A stretch of 49,003 nucleotides of DNA from Clostridium sp. (GCA_022767515.1 JALENK010000015.1:1-49003), one strand, 5' to 3'. Shown: positions 16,960-25,381, counted from the stretch's first letter. A program made the numbers and translations. The notes: generated from the letters alone by a model not told the origin.

Positions 16960-18330
16960 TTATTTCATTAACTTCTTAATAAGTTTTAATTTATCCTTAT
17001 ATGGTGGAAATCTAAATGGAAATTCCATTAATGTACTTCTTTTCACTACAGATTTTTTGTGAGTAAATGTATCAAAACTAGCCTTTCCATGATAATTTCC
17101 CATTCCACTATTTCCAACTCCACCAAATGGTATATGTGTAGATGATACATGAATAATAGTATCATTTATTGTTACACCACCTGATGTTGTAGAGCTAAGC
17201 ACCGTTTCAATTTTATTTTTATCCTCAGAAAAATAATATAAAGCAAGAGGTCTTTCCTTAGAATTAACATACTCTATTACTTTAGTTATATCTTCAAATT
17301 CATATACAGGAAATATAGGTCCAAAAATCTCTTCCTCTAAGATTTTAGAATTTTCCTTTATATTAGTTAATATTGTTGGTGAAATATACCTATCCTCTAT
17401 GTCTACTTCTCCTCCATAGTATATTTCCCCCTCATCTAAATAACCTTGAAGCCTCTTTACCTCTTCCTTTCTTATAATTCTTGCATAATCTTCAGACTTC
17501 TTTGCATCTTTACCATATTCACTTTCAATTTCCTTAACCATCTCTTTTAATAATTTTTCCTTAACATCCTTATGGACATATACATAATCTGGTGCAACAC
17601 AAGTCTGACCTACATTTAAATACTTCCCCCACACTATTCTCTTTGCACTAAGTTTAATATTAGCATCCTTATCAACAATACAAGGACTTTTACCTCCAAG
17701 CTCTAATGTAACTGGTATCAAATTCTTAGAAGCTGCTTCCATAACAATCTTTCCAACTCTAACACTACCAGTAAAAAATATATAATTAAACTTCAATGAT
17801 AATAATTCCGATACTGTTTCCTTCCCACCTAAAGGGTCAATTACATTTATATATCTCTTATCAAAAGTGCTATTAATTATCTCCTCAATAACCATTGCTG
17901 AATTTATAGCATATTCTGATGGTTTTATAATTGCACAATTACCTGCTGATATTGCCCCAATTAAAGGACTAAAAGCCAACTGAATTGGATAATTAAATGG
18001 AGATATTATAAGTACTACTCCATAAGGCTGTTTATAAATATAACTTTTAGCTGGAAAATATACTATATCTGTTCTTTTCTTTTCTCTTTTTGCCCATTTC
18101 TTTACATTTTTTATTGCATAATCTATCTCTTGATATAATATTCCAATTTCTGTAACATAGCCTTCAAAATTTGATTTATTCAAATCTTTTTTTAGAGCAC
18201 TTAATAATTTCTCTTCATTGTCCTTTATTACTTTCTTTAATAACCTTAACTTTTCTATTCTAAATTTTACTGATAAAGTCTCACCTGATAGATAATATTC
18301 TTTTTCATTATTAAAAATTTTACTATACAC
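16960..18330 (-). CDS. NAD(P)-dependent aldehyde dehydrogenase (class 3-like)
   Basis: The 456-residue protein has the aldehyde dehydrogenase fold of the class 3 / AlkH type. Residues about 105-140 read YKQPYGVVLIISPFNYPIQLAFSPLIGAISAGN. These are followed by FFTGSVRVGK, the catalytic-base region TLELGGKSP, and the catalytic cysteine in NVGQTCVAPDYV. The C-terminus has a short hydrophobic/basic tail (FPFRFPPYKDKLKLIKKLM), which in some relatives aids membrane association. It oxidises aldehydes to acids; the substrate is unknown. The start is GTG 8-9 nt after GGAGG. Its upstream region overlaps the DnaA-box cluster. Confidence 0.93.
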   Translation of the reverse strand: MYSKIFNNEKEYYLSGETLSVKFRIEKLRLLKKVIKDNEEKLLSALKKDLNKSNFEGYVTEIGILYQEIDYAIKNVKKWAKREKKRTDIVYFPAKSYIYKQPYGVVLIISPFNYPIQLAFSPLIGAISAGNCAIIKPSEYAINSAMVIEEIINSTFDKRYINVIDPLGGKETVSELLSLKFNYIFFTGSVRVGKIVMEAASKNLIPVTLELGGKSPCIVDKDANIKLSAKRIVWGKYLNVGQTCVAPDYVYVHKDVKEKLLKEMVKEIESEYGKDAKKSEDYARIIRKEEVKRLQGYLDEGEIYYGGEVDIEDRYISPTILTNIKENSKILEEEIFGPIFPVYEFEDITKVIEYVNSKERPLALYYFSEDKNKIETVLSSTTSGGVTINDTIIHVSSTHIPFGGVGNSGMGNYHGKASFDTFTHKKSVVKRSTLMEFPFRFPPYKDKLKLIKKLMK

Positions 18331-18351
18331 TATAATAACCTCCAGTATTCT

Positions 18352-18483
18352 TTATCCACAATTCTACAAATATATTTATTTTTCTTCAAATCCTTTATCT
18401 ACAATACTTTATAATGTTATTAACATAATCATTCACAAGTTTTTCCCAAGTTATCCACAAGTCAATGTGGATAATGTGGATAA
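18352..18483. promoter_or_regulatory. Cluster of four perfect DnaA boxes plus one near-match
   Basis: TTATCCACA occurs at 18352-18360 and 18451-18459, and its reverse complement TGTGGATAA at 18466-18474 and 18475-18483. TTATCTACA at 18395-18403 is a one-mismatch box. They lie in the 240-bp divergent gap between the aldehyde dehydrogenase and polysaccharide deacetylase genes. No dnaA, dnaN or other origin gene is present, so this is more like a DnaA-box cluster outside oriC than an origin. Confidence 0.85.
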
Positions 18484-18510
18484 CATCCTTTTTTTTCCAA
18501 GCTTATTTAT

Positions 18511-18539
18511 TTGTTTTATTTATCTCATTGTGCTACAAT
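18511..18539 (+). promoter_or_regulatory. Predicted promoter of the polysaccharide deacetylase gene
   Basis: TTGTTT (18511-18516), 17 bp and TACAAT (18534-18539) lie about 30 bp before the start codon and about 28 bp after the last DnaA box. DnaA bound there could affect this promoter. Confidence 0.7.
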
Positions 18540-18570
18540 TTAATAAATAAATCAACATTAGGAGAATACT

Positions 18571-19458
18571 ATGCCAAGAAGAAAGAAAATGAATATAATT
18601 GTAATTTCATTATTAGGGATATTAGCAACATTAGTAATTTATATACTTATTTCCAATGATAATAATTCTAATAATGAAATTGCAAATAGCTCTATTACAA
18701 CTAATATTATTGAAGATGATAAAAATACTGACCAGAATACAGATAATAAAAAAGATAATCAAAACTTAAATGATACTATTTTACAGGTTAACAATAATAT
18801 TAATATTCCTGTTCTTTATTATCACTCCGTTAATCCTTCAGAAGAGAATGAATTAATAATCTCTCCAGCTAAGTTAAAACAACAACTACAATATATTAAA
18901 AATCTAGGATATAGTTCCATAACTATGAAAGAGTATATAAGCTATTTAAAAAACAATACTCCTCTTCCTGAAAAAAGTGTTTTAATAACCTTTGATGATG
19001 GATATATGGATAATTATACATATCTATTTCCTATATTAAAGGAACTAGATTTTAAGGCAACTATTTTCTTAATCACATCAGGAATCGATGATGGTTACTA
19101 TCTATCTACAGACCAAATATTAGAAATGCATAAATATGGAATAGATTTTGGTAGTCATACTGTAAATCATTCTCATCTAGCAGAATTAACAAACCATGAA
19201 ATAATAAGTGAGCTTACAAATTCACGTGATGTACTTAAAAAAATATTAAAAACAAATATAACTTCAATAGCTTTTCCTTATGGAAATTATGACGAAAGAT
19301 GTATTGAGGCAGCCCAAAAAGCTGGGTACTCGGTGGCCTTTACAACAACATATGGAACCACTAATAGAAGCTCTAATATGTATGAACTAAAAAGAATTTA
19401 TGTAAGTTCAAATTATAGCTTTGAACAGTTCAAACAAAGATTTGAAAATGCAAAATAA
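18571..19458 (+). CDS. Membrane-anchored polysaccharide deacetylase (NodB domain)
   Basis: The 295-residue protein has a short basic N-terminus, one transmembrane segment (about 8-28) and an Asn/Asp-rich linker. A NodB deacetylase domain follows from about residue 88. The catalytic motif TFDDGYMDN, the metal-binding SHTVNHSHL and FPYGNYD are all present. It probably removes acetyl groups from peptidoglycan or an exopolysaccharide on the outer face of the membrane. RBS TAGGAG lies before the ATG at 18571. It is monocistronic, with a strong bidirectional terminator. Confidence 0.92.
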   Translation: MPRRKKMNIIVISLLGILATLVIYILISNDNNSNNEIANSSITTNIIEDDKNTDQNTDNKKDNQNLNDTILQVNNNINIPVLYYHSVNPSEENELIISPAKLKQQLQYIKNLGYSSITMKEYISYLKNNTPLPEKSVLITFDDGYMDNYTYLFPILKELDFKATIFLITSGIDDGYYLSTDQILEMHKYGIDFGSHTVNHSHLAELTNHEIISELTNSRDVLKKILKTNITSIAFPYGNYDERCIEAAQKAGYSVAFTTTYGTTNRSSNMYELKRIYVSSNYSFEQFKQRFENAK

Positions 19459-19489
19459 GTGTGCTTAATTTACAAAGCACACTTATTTT
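19452..19489. terminator. Bidirectional terminator between the deacetylase and SigI/RsgI-like genes
   Basis: A 15-bp perfect stem (19452-19466 with 19475-19489) has an 8-nt loop and A/T-rich flanks on both sides. It serves the two convergent genes. Confidence 0.93.
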
Positions 19490-19498
19490 ATTAAAATC

Positions 19499-20512
19499 TT
19501 ATAATATATTTTCTATACTTTCTAATAGTTTATGTTGTTGGCCTGCATTATTTACAAGAACATTTATCTCTCTACTTTTTAAATATGCACCAGTTTTTCT
19601 TAATATTCCATAATCAAGTTCTTTGCCCAAAACAGTTATTAAAATTTTTTTATCATATATCATTTCATTTTTTTCTGCATAACGTAATGCCTCAACTAAG
19701 GCCTCATCTACAGTACAACCTATAAGAGTTGTGTTATCTATTAGTTCTTGTCCTCCCTTATCCTTTGCAGTAGCAACTATAACCTTATCATACTCATTAA
19801 CCTCTAAACGTATATCAGACGAAGTTTGTAACATTATTGTTGTTACTACTTTAGTATAGTTTAAGTATAAGGCATATCCTATAGCCGCAACAAATAAACA
19901 AACAATCAATATTTTTATTCCCCAATTTTGGCTTTTCTTACTATTTTGTCTATGAACTTCTAATCCAATTGCATCTCCCTTATCTTTTCTTACCCTAAAG
20001 AATAACCCTTGTTTTGTCATAATAATATTGCTATTACTAGTGGTTGCAATTATTAAACCTTTAAAGCTATTTTGATTATGTATTTTAGACTCTTCATTTT
20101 TTTCTTTCAATGATTCTGTTAGTCTAATCGTTAAATAATTTTTTAAAATTTTATATTTTTTTTCACCTAATATTAATGTATATATAATTATATAATCATT
20201 CCATTTTTCAAAAAATAAATTATTTCTTCTTGTATACTTTACAAGTTTAGGAACTGGTAATGCCTTATTTAATAACATTTCTTCATATAATGACTTATTA
20301 TCCACAATATAATATGCTACATTTAATATTAAATTTGCTTCTGATTCTATTGGCTTTATTTTATATAAATCTCTAAAAAATATTTTATATTCAGCAAGTT
20401 CTATTGCTAAACTTGATATAGCATTTTCTCTCTGCTTAACAACTGATTCACTAATATCTGTCATTGCCATTGACTTACTAAAGCAATATTGATTTTTCAA
20501 AAATTCATTCAC
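19499..20512 (-). CDS. SigI C-terminal domain fused to an RsgI-type membrane anti-sigma factor
   Basis: Residues 28-130 align without gaps to the C-terminal region of Bacillus SigI: ELAEYKIFFRDL to QLKDYGLSFKEL, and KALPVPKL to KQLPVKQL. However, the DNA-recognition segment (SRKTIERNRKYI in SigI) is degenerate (RRNNLFFEKWNDYI). Residues 149-186 match the cytosolic RsgI N-domain (KGLIIATTSNSNIIMTKQG). A transmembrane helix follows at 200-216, then the extracellular RsgI middle domain (219 to about 320). The Asn-Pro autocleavage site of RsgI proteins is SS here (231-232). No sigma-2 domain is present. The start is GTG after GAGGGGTGAT. It may be an intramolecular sigma-domain/anti-sigma unit of unknown role. 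Confidence 0.78.
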   Translation of the reverse strand: MNEFLKNQYCFSKSMAMTDISESVVKQRENAISSLAIELAEYKIFFRDLYKIKPIESEANLILNVAYYIVDNKSLYEEMLLNKALPVPKLVKYTRRNNLFFEKWNDYIIIYTLILGEKKYKILKNYLTIRLTESLKEKNEESKIHNQNSFKGLIIATTSNSNIIMTKQGLFFRVRKDKGDAIGLEVHRQNSKKSQNWGIKILIVCLFVAAIGYALYLNYTKVVTTIMLQTSSDIRLEVNEYDKVIVATAKDKGGQELIDNTTLIGCTVDEALVEALRYAEKNEMIYDKKILITVLGKELDYGILRKTGAYLKSREINVLVNNAGQQHKLLESIENIL

Positions 20513-20615
20513 TAATCACCCCTCTCTTTCTTATTGATTATTATATCACAATTTATATATGTATGTTAAAATATGAATTAATACATTAATTATTTATCGA
20601 AAGGAGCTATTTTTT

Positions 20616-21083
20616 ATGAGAGTTGGACTTGGATATGATGTACATCGCTTAGTTGAAAATCGTGATTTAATTATCGGAGGAGTAAAAATCCCACATAACT
20701 TAGGACTTCTTGGACATTCTGATGCTGATGTATTACTTCATGCAATTATGGACTCCATCTTAGGAGCAGCATGCCTTGGAGATATAGGAAAGCATTTTCC
20801 TGATACAGATGACAAGTATAAAGGTATATCAAGTATTCTTTTATTAAAAGAAGTAGGCAAATTAATATTAGATAAAGGATATACTATAGGAAATATAGAT
20901 GCCACTATCATTGCTCAAAAACCAAAGATGTTACCCCATATTGATACTATGCGAAGAAATATAGCCGAAGCTTTAAATATTGATATAAATAATATTAATA
21001 TAAAAGCAACTACTGAGGAAAAGCTTGGATTTACTGGTCAAGAACTTGGTATTTCATCACAAAGTATTTGTTTGTTAATATAA
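20616..21083 (+). CDS. ispF: 2-C-methyl-D-erythritol 2,4-cyclodiphosphate synthase
   Basis: The 155-residue protein has the normal length for IspF. The opening [12 protein letters not shown] carries the zinc ligands Asp8 and His10. [16 protein letters not shown] carries the third ligand, and [11 protein letters not shown] follows. The C-terminal [18 protein letters not shown] is the CDP-binding loop. It makes MEcPP in the non-mevalonate isoprenoid pathway. RBS AAAGGAG. It is monocistronic, divergent from the SigI/RsgI fusion, and ends at a strong shared terminator. Confidence 0.97.
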   Translation: MRVGLGYDVHRLVENRDLIIGGVKIPHNLGLLGHSDADVLLHAIMDSILGAACLGDIGKHFPDTDDKYKGISSILLLKEVGKLILDKGYTIGNIDATIIAQKPKMLPHIDTMRRNIAEALNIDINNINIKATTEEKLGFTGQELGISSQSICLLI

Positions 21084-21107
21084 ACAAATACTCACTATTT
21101 ATTTTAC

Positions 21108-21157
21108 AAAACAAAAGAGCTATTACCTATTGTCGTCAGTAATAACTCTTTTGTTTT
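21108..21157. terminator. Bidirectional terminator between ispF and the convergent unknown gene
   Basis: The stem has 12 bp, one mismatch and then 6 bp (21108-21126 with 21139-21157), with A and T tracts on either side. Confidence 0.88.
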
Positions 21158-21830
21158 ATAATACCTCTGTTAGACTTTTTTGTAGAATTTCTCTAAAGCG
21201 TACTCCTACATCATCATTATTAATTGCTTCTTTACAAATTTCTTTCCATTCATCAATTTCTACACCAATTTTGTTTTTAAAATTTTCTTCATTTTCTATC
21301 ATTAAAATTGATTTAACAACAAAATCTCCAAGACTCTTTGCATCCTCAAAAACCTTTAAATACAAAAATCTTTTATTATTACCAAACCACTTCTTATTAA
21401 AATTTCTTGCGAATTTTATTAACTCTGGTAATATTCTGTTATGTGGTATATCCCACATTCTTTCTACCTTCTCATAACATTCCTTCATGTCTTTGGCAAC
21501 TTCTTTAGTAATCCTTCCTTCATTTAGGCTAGTCTTTATTAATTTTTCTACTGTAATAGATGGGATTTGTGTAATTAACTTATCTCCACCATATATCCAC
21601 TTAAAAAAAGCTTCTTGCAAAAATGAATATTGGATATAACCTAATAAAACTTTTGCATCTGGAAAATATGCATAAATATTATCAATTCCACTTTTCTTAG
21701 TAAAAATTAAAGTATGAATAAATAGTGATCTAGGAGTAGGAAGCTGATTCATAAACATATGGCCTCTTATTGTTTGATTCTTATTTGCCATCTCATCCCA
21801 ATATTTAAAGGAATTATAGCTTTGTCTCAT
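21156..21830 (-). CDS. Conserved hypothetical protein of unknown function
   Basis: I do not recognise this protein of about 224 residues. It has no signal peptide, transmembrane helix or cysteine cluster. It is rich in aromatic and basic residues (FKYWDEMANKN, KKWFGNNKRFLYLKVFEDAKSLGDFV) and predicted mostly helical by eye. The start chosen is the ATG at 21828-21830, which follows GGTGAT at a good distance. An in-frame GTG three codons earlier overlaps that RBS. Transcription converges on ispF and the two genes share a terminator. Confidence 0.6.
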   Translation of the reverse strand: MRQSYNSFKYWDEMANKNQTIRGHMFMNQLPTPRSLFIHTLIFTKKSGIDNIYAYFPDAKVLLGYIQYSFLQEAFFKWIYGGDKLITQIPSITVEKLIKTSLNEGRITKEVAKDMKECYEKVERMWDIPHNRILPELIKFARNFNKKWFGNNKRFLYLKVFEDAKSLGDFVVKSILMIENEENFKNKIGVEIDEWKEICKEAINNDDVGVRFREILQKSLTEVL

Positions 21831-22005
21831 AGATATCACCCTACCTTCTGCAAATATTACAACGTTTACTTATAATTTTATTATAGAATATAATGCACAT
21901 TCTTTCAATAATTTTATATAAAATATTCAATGTTTGAACTAAATTATAATATACTATATAATATAATAGTAGTACTTAAAATTTATAATTTTTAGGGGGT
22001 AAACT

Positions 22006-22410
22006 TTGTTTTATTGCGAAATTTGTAATAATAAAGCTGATATACATCATATTGTTCATAGGAGCGAAGGTGGTTTAGATATTGCAATAAATTATAAATA
22101 TTTATGCGAAGAACATCATAGAGGTAAAGACGGACCTCATCATTGTTTAGAAACAGATTTAAAATATAAAATAGAATTACAAAGTAAACTCTATAAATTA
22201 CTTCCTAAAGCTTTTTATCCTTTTAAGGACTTATTACACCTATTAAACCTATCAACTAATACATTAAAAAAAATAACAAAAGAACTAAAATTATATAAGG
22301 AAGGATATAAAAAAGAAGAAGTTATTTTATTTTTAATGGGTGGAAAATCTTATACAGATGAAACCTTAGAAAATTACAAATTAGAACTTCTATTTAATAA
22401 ATTAAGATAA
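22006..22410 (+). CDS. Small HNH-type protein with a C-terminal helix-turn-helix-like region
   Basis: The 134-residue protein starts at a TTG codon preceded by AGGGGG. The N-terminal 45 residues form an HNH-like zinc motif: CEIC, IHHIVHRSEGGLD, an Asn in INYKYLC, and CEEHH. The remainder (LLNLSTNTLKKITKEL followed by KEGYKKEEVILFLMGGK) looks like a small MerR/excisionase-like DNA-binding region. A nuclease or DNA-binding role is inferred, but no toxin, phage or restriction neighbour supports a specific function. It sits directly before the thrS T-box without an evident terminator. Confidence 0.65.
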   Translation: MFYCEICNNKADIHHIVHRSEGGLDIAINYKYLCEEHHRGKDGPHHCLETDLKYKIELQSKLYKLLPKAFYPFKDLLHLLNLSTNTLKKITKELKLYKEGYKKEEVILFLMGGKSYTDETLENYKLELLFNKLR

Positions 22411-22417
22411 TTTTTCA

Positions 22418-22446
22418 TTGACATATAAATTTTAAATAACTATAAT
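22418..22446 (+). promoter_or_regulatory. thrS: Perfect sigma-A promoter of the thrS T-box transcript
   Basis: TTGACA (22418-22423), 17 bp and TATAAT (22441-22446) match consensus exactly, just after the HNH gene. Confidence 0.93.
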
Positions 22447-22470
22447 AAACATTAATTAAGTAAATACTTT

Positions 22471-22690
22471 GACGAGGACAGTAGGTTAAATGCTACATTT
22501 TACAGAGAGGGAATACTCTAGCTGAAAATATTCCTATATGATTTTAACTGAAGACTACCTCTGAGTGACTCTAATCCAGTCCGTTATATCTCGTTACGAT
22601 ATCTTGAGTGATTTATGTTTTTACATAAATAATTAGAGTGGAACCACGGAATTTATTCGTCTCTATAGTTTATCTATAGAGACGTTTTTA
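22471..22690 (+). ncRNA. T-box riboswitch (threonine) upstream of thrS
   Basis: The leader has the AG-bulge AGAGAGG, a specifier region GAAG-ACT-ACCT with codon ACT (Thr) at 22554-22556, and the hallmark T-box AGAGTGGAACCACGG at 22635-22649. An 11-bp terminator follows at 22658-22668 / 22674-22684 with a T tail. Uncharged tRNA-Thr should stabilise the antiterminator and permit thrS transcription. Confidence 0.96.
22658..22690 (+). terminator. Regulated terminator of the thrS T-box
   Basis: An 11-bp perfect stem (22658-22668 with 22674-22684) is followed by TTTTTA. It is the alternative to the T-box antiterminator. Confidence 0.93.
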
Positions 22691-22728
22691 TTTTATAAAA
22701 ATTGGAATTTTGAAAGGAGTAAACAGAA

Positions 22729-24660
22729 ATGATTAAAATCACACTAAAGGATGGAGCGGTTAAAGAATTTGAAAATAGCTTATCTGTCTTAGACATTGCA
22801 AAATCAATAAGTGAAGGCTTAGCAAGAAATGCTTATTGTGGAATATTAAATGGAAAGGTTGTAGATTTAAGAACAGTAGTAACTGCTGATGCAGAACTTA
22901 GTATATGCACATTTGACTCTCAAGAAGGAAAAGATACTGTAAGACATACTGTATCCCATGTACTAGCAGCTGCAGTTAAAAGACTATTCCCAGAAACAAA
23001 GCTTGCTATAGGACCATCAATTGAAAATGGCTTTTACTATGATTTTGATAAAGAAGGAGCTTTCTCTAGTGAAGATGTAGAAGCTCTTGAAGAAGAAATG
23101 AGAAAAATAATCAAAGAAAATCCTGAAATAGAAAGATTTGAATTACCAAAAGATAAAGCTTTAGAATTAATGAAAGATGAACCTTATAAAGTAGAATTAA
23201 TAAATGACTTACCAGAAGGAGAAATAATATCCTTCTATAAGCTTGGTGATTTCACAGATTTATGTGCTGGACCTCACGTTATGTCCCTAAAAGCAATTAA
23301 AGCAATAAAATTAACTAGAACTGCTGGTGCTTATTGGAGAGGTGATGAAAAGAATAAGATGCTTACTAGAATTTATGGTACTGCATTCTTAAAGAAATCT
23401 GACCTTGATGCTTATCTTGAAGCAGTTGAAGAAGCTAAGAAAAGAGACCACAACAAACTTGGTAGGGAGCTTAAGATATTTACAACAGATGAAAATATCG
23501 GGCAAGGACTTCCATTATTAATGCCTAAGGGTGCTAAATTAATGCAAATTCTTCAAAGATGGATTGAAGATGAAGAGGCAAAACGTGGATATGTACTTAC
23601 TAAGACACCTTATATGGCAAAAAGTGATTTATATAAAGTATCTGGTCACTGGGATCACTACAAAGATGGAATGTTCATACTAGGTGATGAAGAAAATGAT
23701 ACTGAAGTTCTAGCTTTAAGACCTATGACTTGCCCATTCCAATTCACTATATATAATGCTGAACAACACAGTTATAAGGATTTACCTATAAGATATGGCG
23801 AAACTTCTACTTTATTTAGAAAAGAAGCATCTGGAGAAATGCACGGATTAATCAGAGTTAGACAGTTTACTTTAGCTGAAGGTCACTTAGTAGTTACTCC
23901 AGAACAATTAGAAGAAGAATTTAAGGGTGTTGTAGATTTAATAAACTATGTTATGACTACTCTTGGAATTGAAAATGATATAACATATAGATTCTCTAAA
24001 TGGGATCCAAACAATAAAGAAAAATATATTGATGCTCCAGAGGCTTGGGAAAAGACTCAAAATATAATGAGAAATATATTAGATCACTTAGAAATTGATT
24101 ATACAGAGGCTGATGATGAAGCTGCTTTCTACGGTCCAAAGCTAGACATTCAATTTAAAAATGTACATGGAAAAGAAGATACAATAATCACAGTTCAAAT
24201 CGACTTTGCTTTAGCTGAAAGATTTGATATGACATATATTGATAGCAATGGGGAAAAGAAGAGACCTTACATCATCCATAGATCTTCTATAGGATGCTAC
24301 GAAAGAACTATCGCTATGTTAATTGAAAAATATGCCGGTGCCTTCCCAACATGGATGTCTCCAACACAAGTTAAGGTTCTTCCAATCTCTGATAAATATA
24401 ATGACTATGCACAATCAGTTAGCGATGAATTAACTAAATATAATGTAAGAGTTGAAACAGACTTTAGAGCTGAAAAGATTGGTTATAAAATAAGAGAAGC
24501 TAGACTTGAAAGAACACCTTACATATTAGTTGTAGGTGAACAAGAAGCTGAAAATAACACTGTTTCTGTTAGAAGCAGAAAAAATGGTGATGAAGGAAGC
24601 ATTGATTTTGAAACATTTAAGAATAGGCTTCTTAAAGAAATTGCTGATAAAGAACACTAA
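22729..24660 (+). CDS. thrS: Threonyl-tRNA synthetase
   Basis: The 643-residue class II synthetase has the full domain set. A TGS domain is at 1-61. The editing domain follows with HTVSHVLAAAVKRLFP and the DLCAGPHV metal site. The catalytic core contains RPMTCPFQF (zinc cysteine), FRKEASGEMHGLIRVRQF (motif 2) and HRSSIGCYERTIAMLIE (motif 3). The C-terminal anticodon-binding domain ends the protein. It charges tRNA-Thr. Control is by the T-box at 22471-22690. RBS AAAGGAG; the downstream bidirectional terminator is shared with the cyclo-ligase gene. Confidence 0.98.
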   Translation: MIKITLKDGAVKEFENSLSVLDIAKSISEGLARNAYCGILNGKVVDLRTVVTADAELSICTFDSQEGKDTVRHTVSHVLAAAVKRLFPETKLAIGPSIENGFYYDFDKEGAFSSEDVEALEEEMRKIIKENPEIERFELPKDKALELMKDEPYKVELINDLPEGEIISFYKLGDFTDLCAGPHVMSLKAIKAIKLTRTAGAYWRGDEKNKMLTRIYGTAFLKKSDLDAYLEAVEEAKKRDHNKLGRELKIFTTDENIGQGLPLLMPKGAKLMQILQRWIEDEEAKRGYVLTKTPYMAKSDLYKVSGHWDHYKDGMFILGDEENDTEVLALRPMTCPFQFTIYNAEQHSYKDLPIRYGETSTLFRKEASGEMHGLIRVRQFTLAEGHLVVTPEQLEEEFKGVVDLINYVMTTLGIENDITYRFSKWDPNNKEKYIDAPEAWEKTQNIMRNILDHLEIDYTEADDEAAFYGPKLDIQFKNVHGKEDTIITVQIDFALAERFDMTYIDSNGEKKRPYIIHRSSIGCYERTIAMLIEKYAGAFPTWMSPTQVKVLPISDKYNDYAQSVSDELTKYNVRVETDFRAEKIGYKIREARLERTPYILVVGEQEAENNTVSVRSRKNGDEGSIDFETFKNRLLKEIADKEH

Positions 24661-24666
24661 AATATT

Positions 24667-24699
24667 AAAGATTGGCACAAATTTAATGTGCCAATCTTT
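24667..24699. terminator. Bidirectional terminator between thrS and the 5-formyl-THF cyclo-ligase gene
   Basis: A 13-bp perfect stem (24667-24679 with 24687-24699) and a 7-nt loop have T-rich DNA after it on the plus strand and AAT-rich DNA before it. Confidence 0.92.
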
Positions 24700-24711
24700 T
24701 TTAGCTTTTAT

Positions 24712-25275
24712 TTAACATTCAATTTCTCTTTTCTCTGTAATAATATAATCAACTTTAATATCATGCTCTTCCTTAGGCACTTCTTGAACTATTTGAAAGT
24801 CATAGGCAAGTGCTACCTTTGAAAGATTGCCTGTAATTTTTTGAAGATATTTATCATAATATCCCCCACCATAACCAAGCCTTCCTCCATTTGTATCAAA
24901 GGCAAGTCCTGGCATTATAACCAGGTCTAATTCATTCTTATTCATAGCTTCAATATCTTTTGTAGGCTCTAAAATTCCGTACTTGTCTTCTTTTAGATTG
25001 GTTAAATCTACAATTTTTACAGCTTCCATAGTTTTATTTTCAATATCAGTTCTTGGAACATAAATATTCTTTCCTAAATCAACAAATTGCTTTACATATT
25101 TCTTTGTATCAATTTCACTTGAATATCCTAAATACATAAAAATATTTTTACTTTCCTTAAAATAATGACTATTAATTAATTTTTGAATAATTAAATCATC
25201 ATATATAGTCTTATTTTGAATATCCATATTATTTCTTATGTTAATTATTTTACTTCTTAAAGCTTTTTTGTTCAT
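24712..25275 (-). CDS. 5-formyltetrahydrofolate cyclo-ligase
   Basis: The 187-residue protein has the usual length of this family. It opens MNKKALRSKI, contains IFMYLGYSSEIDT, and has the signature PGLAFDTNGGRLGYGGGYYDKYL. It also has VALAYDFQIV and EHDIKVDYIITEK near the C-terminus. It converts 5-formyl-THF to 5,10-methenyl-THF with ATP, recycling folate. RBS AAAGGGAG precedes the ATG. It is divergent from the asnB transcription unit; the 452-bp gap between them holds the asnB promoter, a T14 tract and the asnB leader. Confidence 0.95.
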   Translation of the reverse strand: MNKKALRSKIINIRNNMDIQNKTIYDDLIIQKLINSHYFKESKNIFMYLGYSSEIDTKKYVKQFVDLGKNIYVPRTDIENKTMEAVKIVDLTNLKEDKYGILEPTKDIEAMNKNELDLVIMPGLAFDTNGGRLGYGGGYYDKYLQKITGNLSKVALAYDFQIVQEVPKEEHDIKVDYIITEKREIEC

Positions 25276-25352
25276 AATATCAACTCCCTTTCACTATACA
25301 TTTATAGTATAATACATTAAAAGTTATTTTTTTTAAGTTTTTTTTTTTTTTA

Positions 25353-25381
25353 TTGTATTTAATTATTGAAAGGAATATAAT
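25353..25381 (+). promoter_or_regulatory. asnB: Predicted promoter of the asnB leader, preceded by a T14 tract
   Basis: TTGTAT (25353-25358), 17 bp and TATAAT (25376-25381) make a good sigma-A promoter. Runs of eight T (25327-25334) and fourteen T (25338-25351) lie directly upstream of the -35 box. Confidence 0.75.

Noticed and set aside
18410-18430. ATGTTATTAACAT palindrome as a Rex operator
   Set aside because: The half-sites are spaced by one base instead of the required spacing, so it does not match the Rex consensus.
18352-18483. Chromosomal origin of replication
   Set aside because: No dnaA, dnaN, recF or gyr genes are present, nor a clear AT-rich unwinding region with DnaA-trio. Flanking genes are metabolic, so only a DnaA-box cluster is claimed.
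18465-18659. Plus-strand open frame overlapping the start of the polysaccharide deacetylase
   Set aside because: It begins inside the DnaA boxes, has no RBS and overlaps the real gene in another frame.
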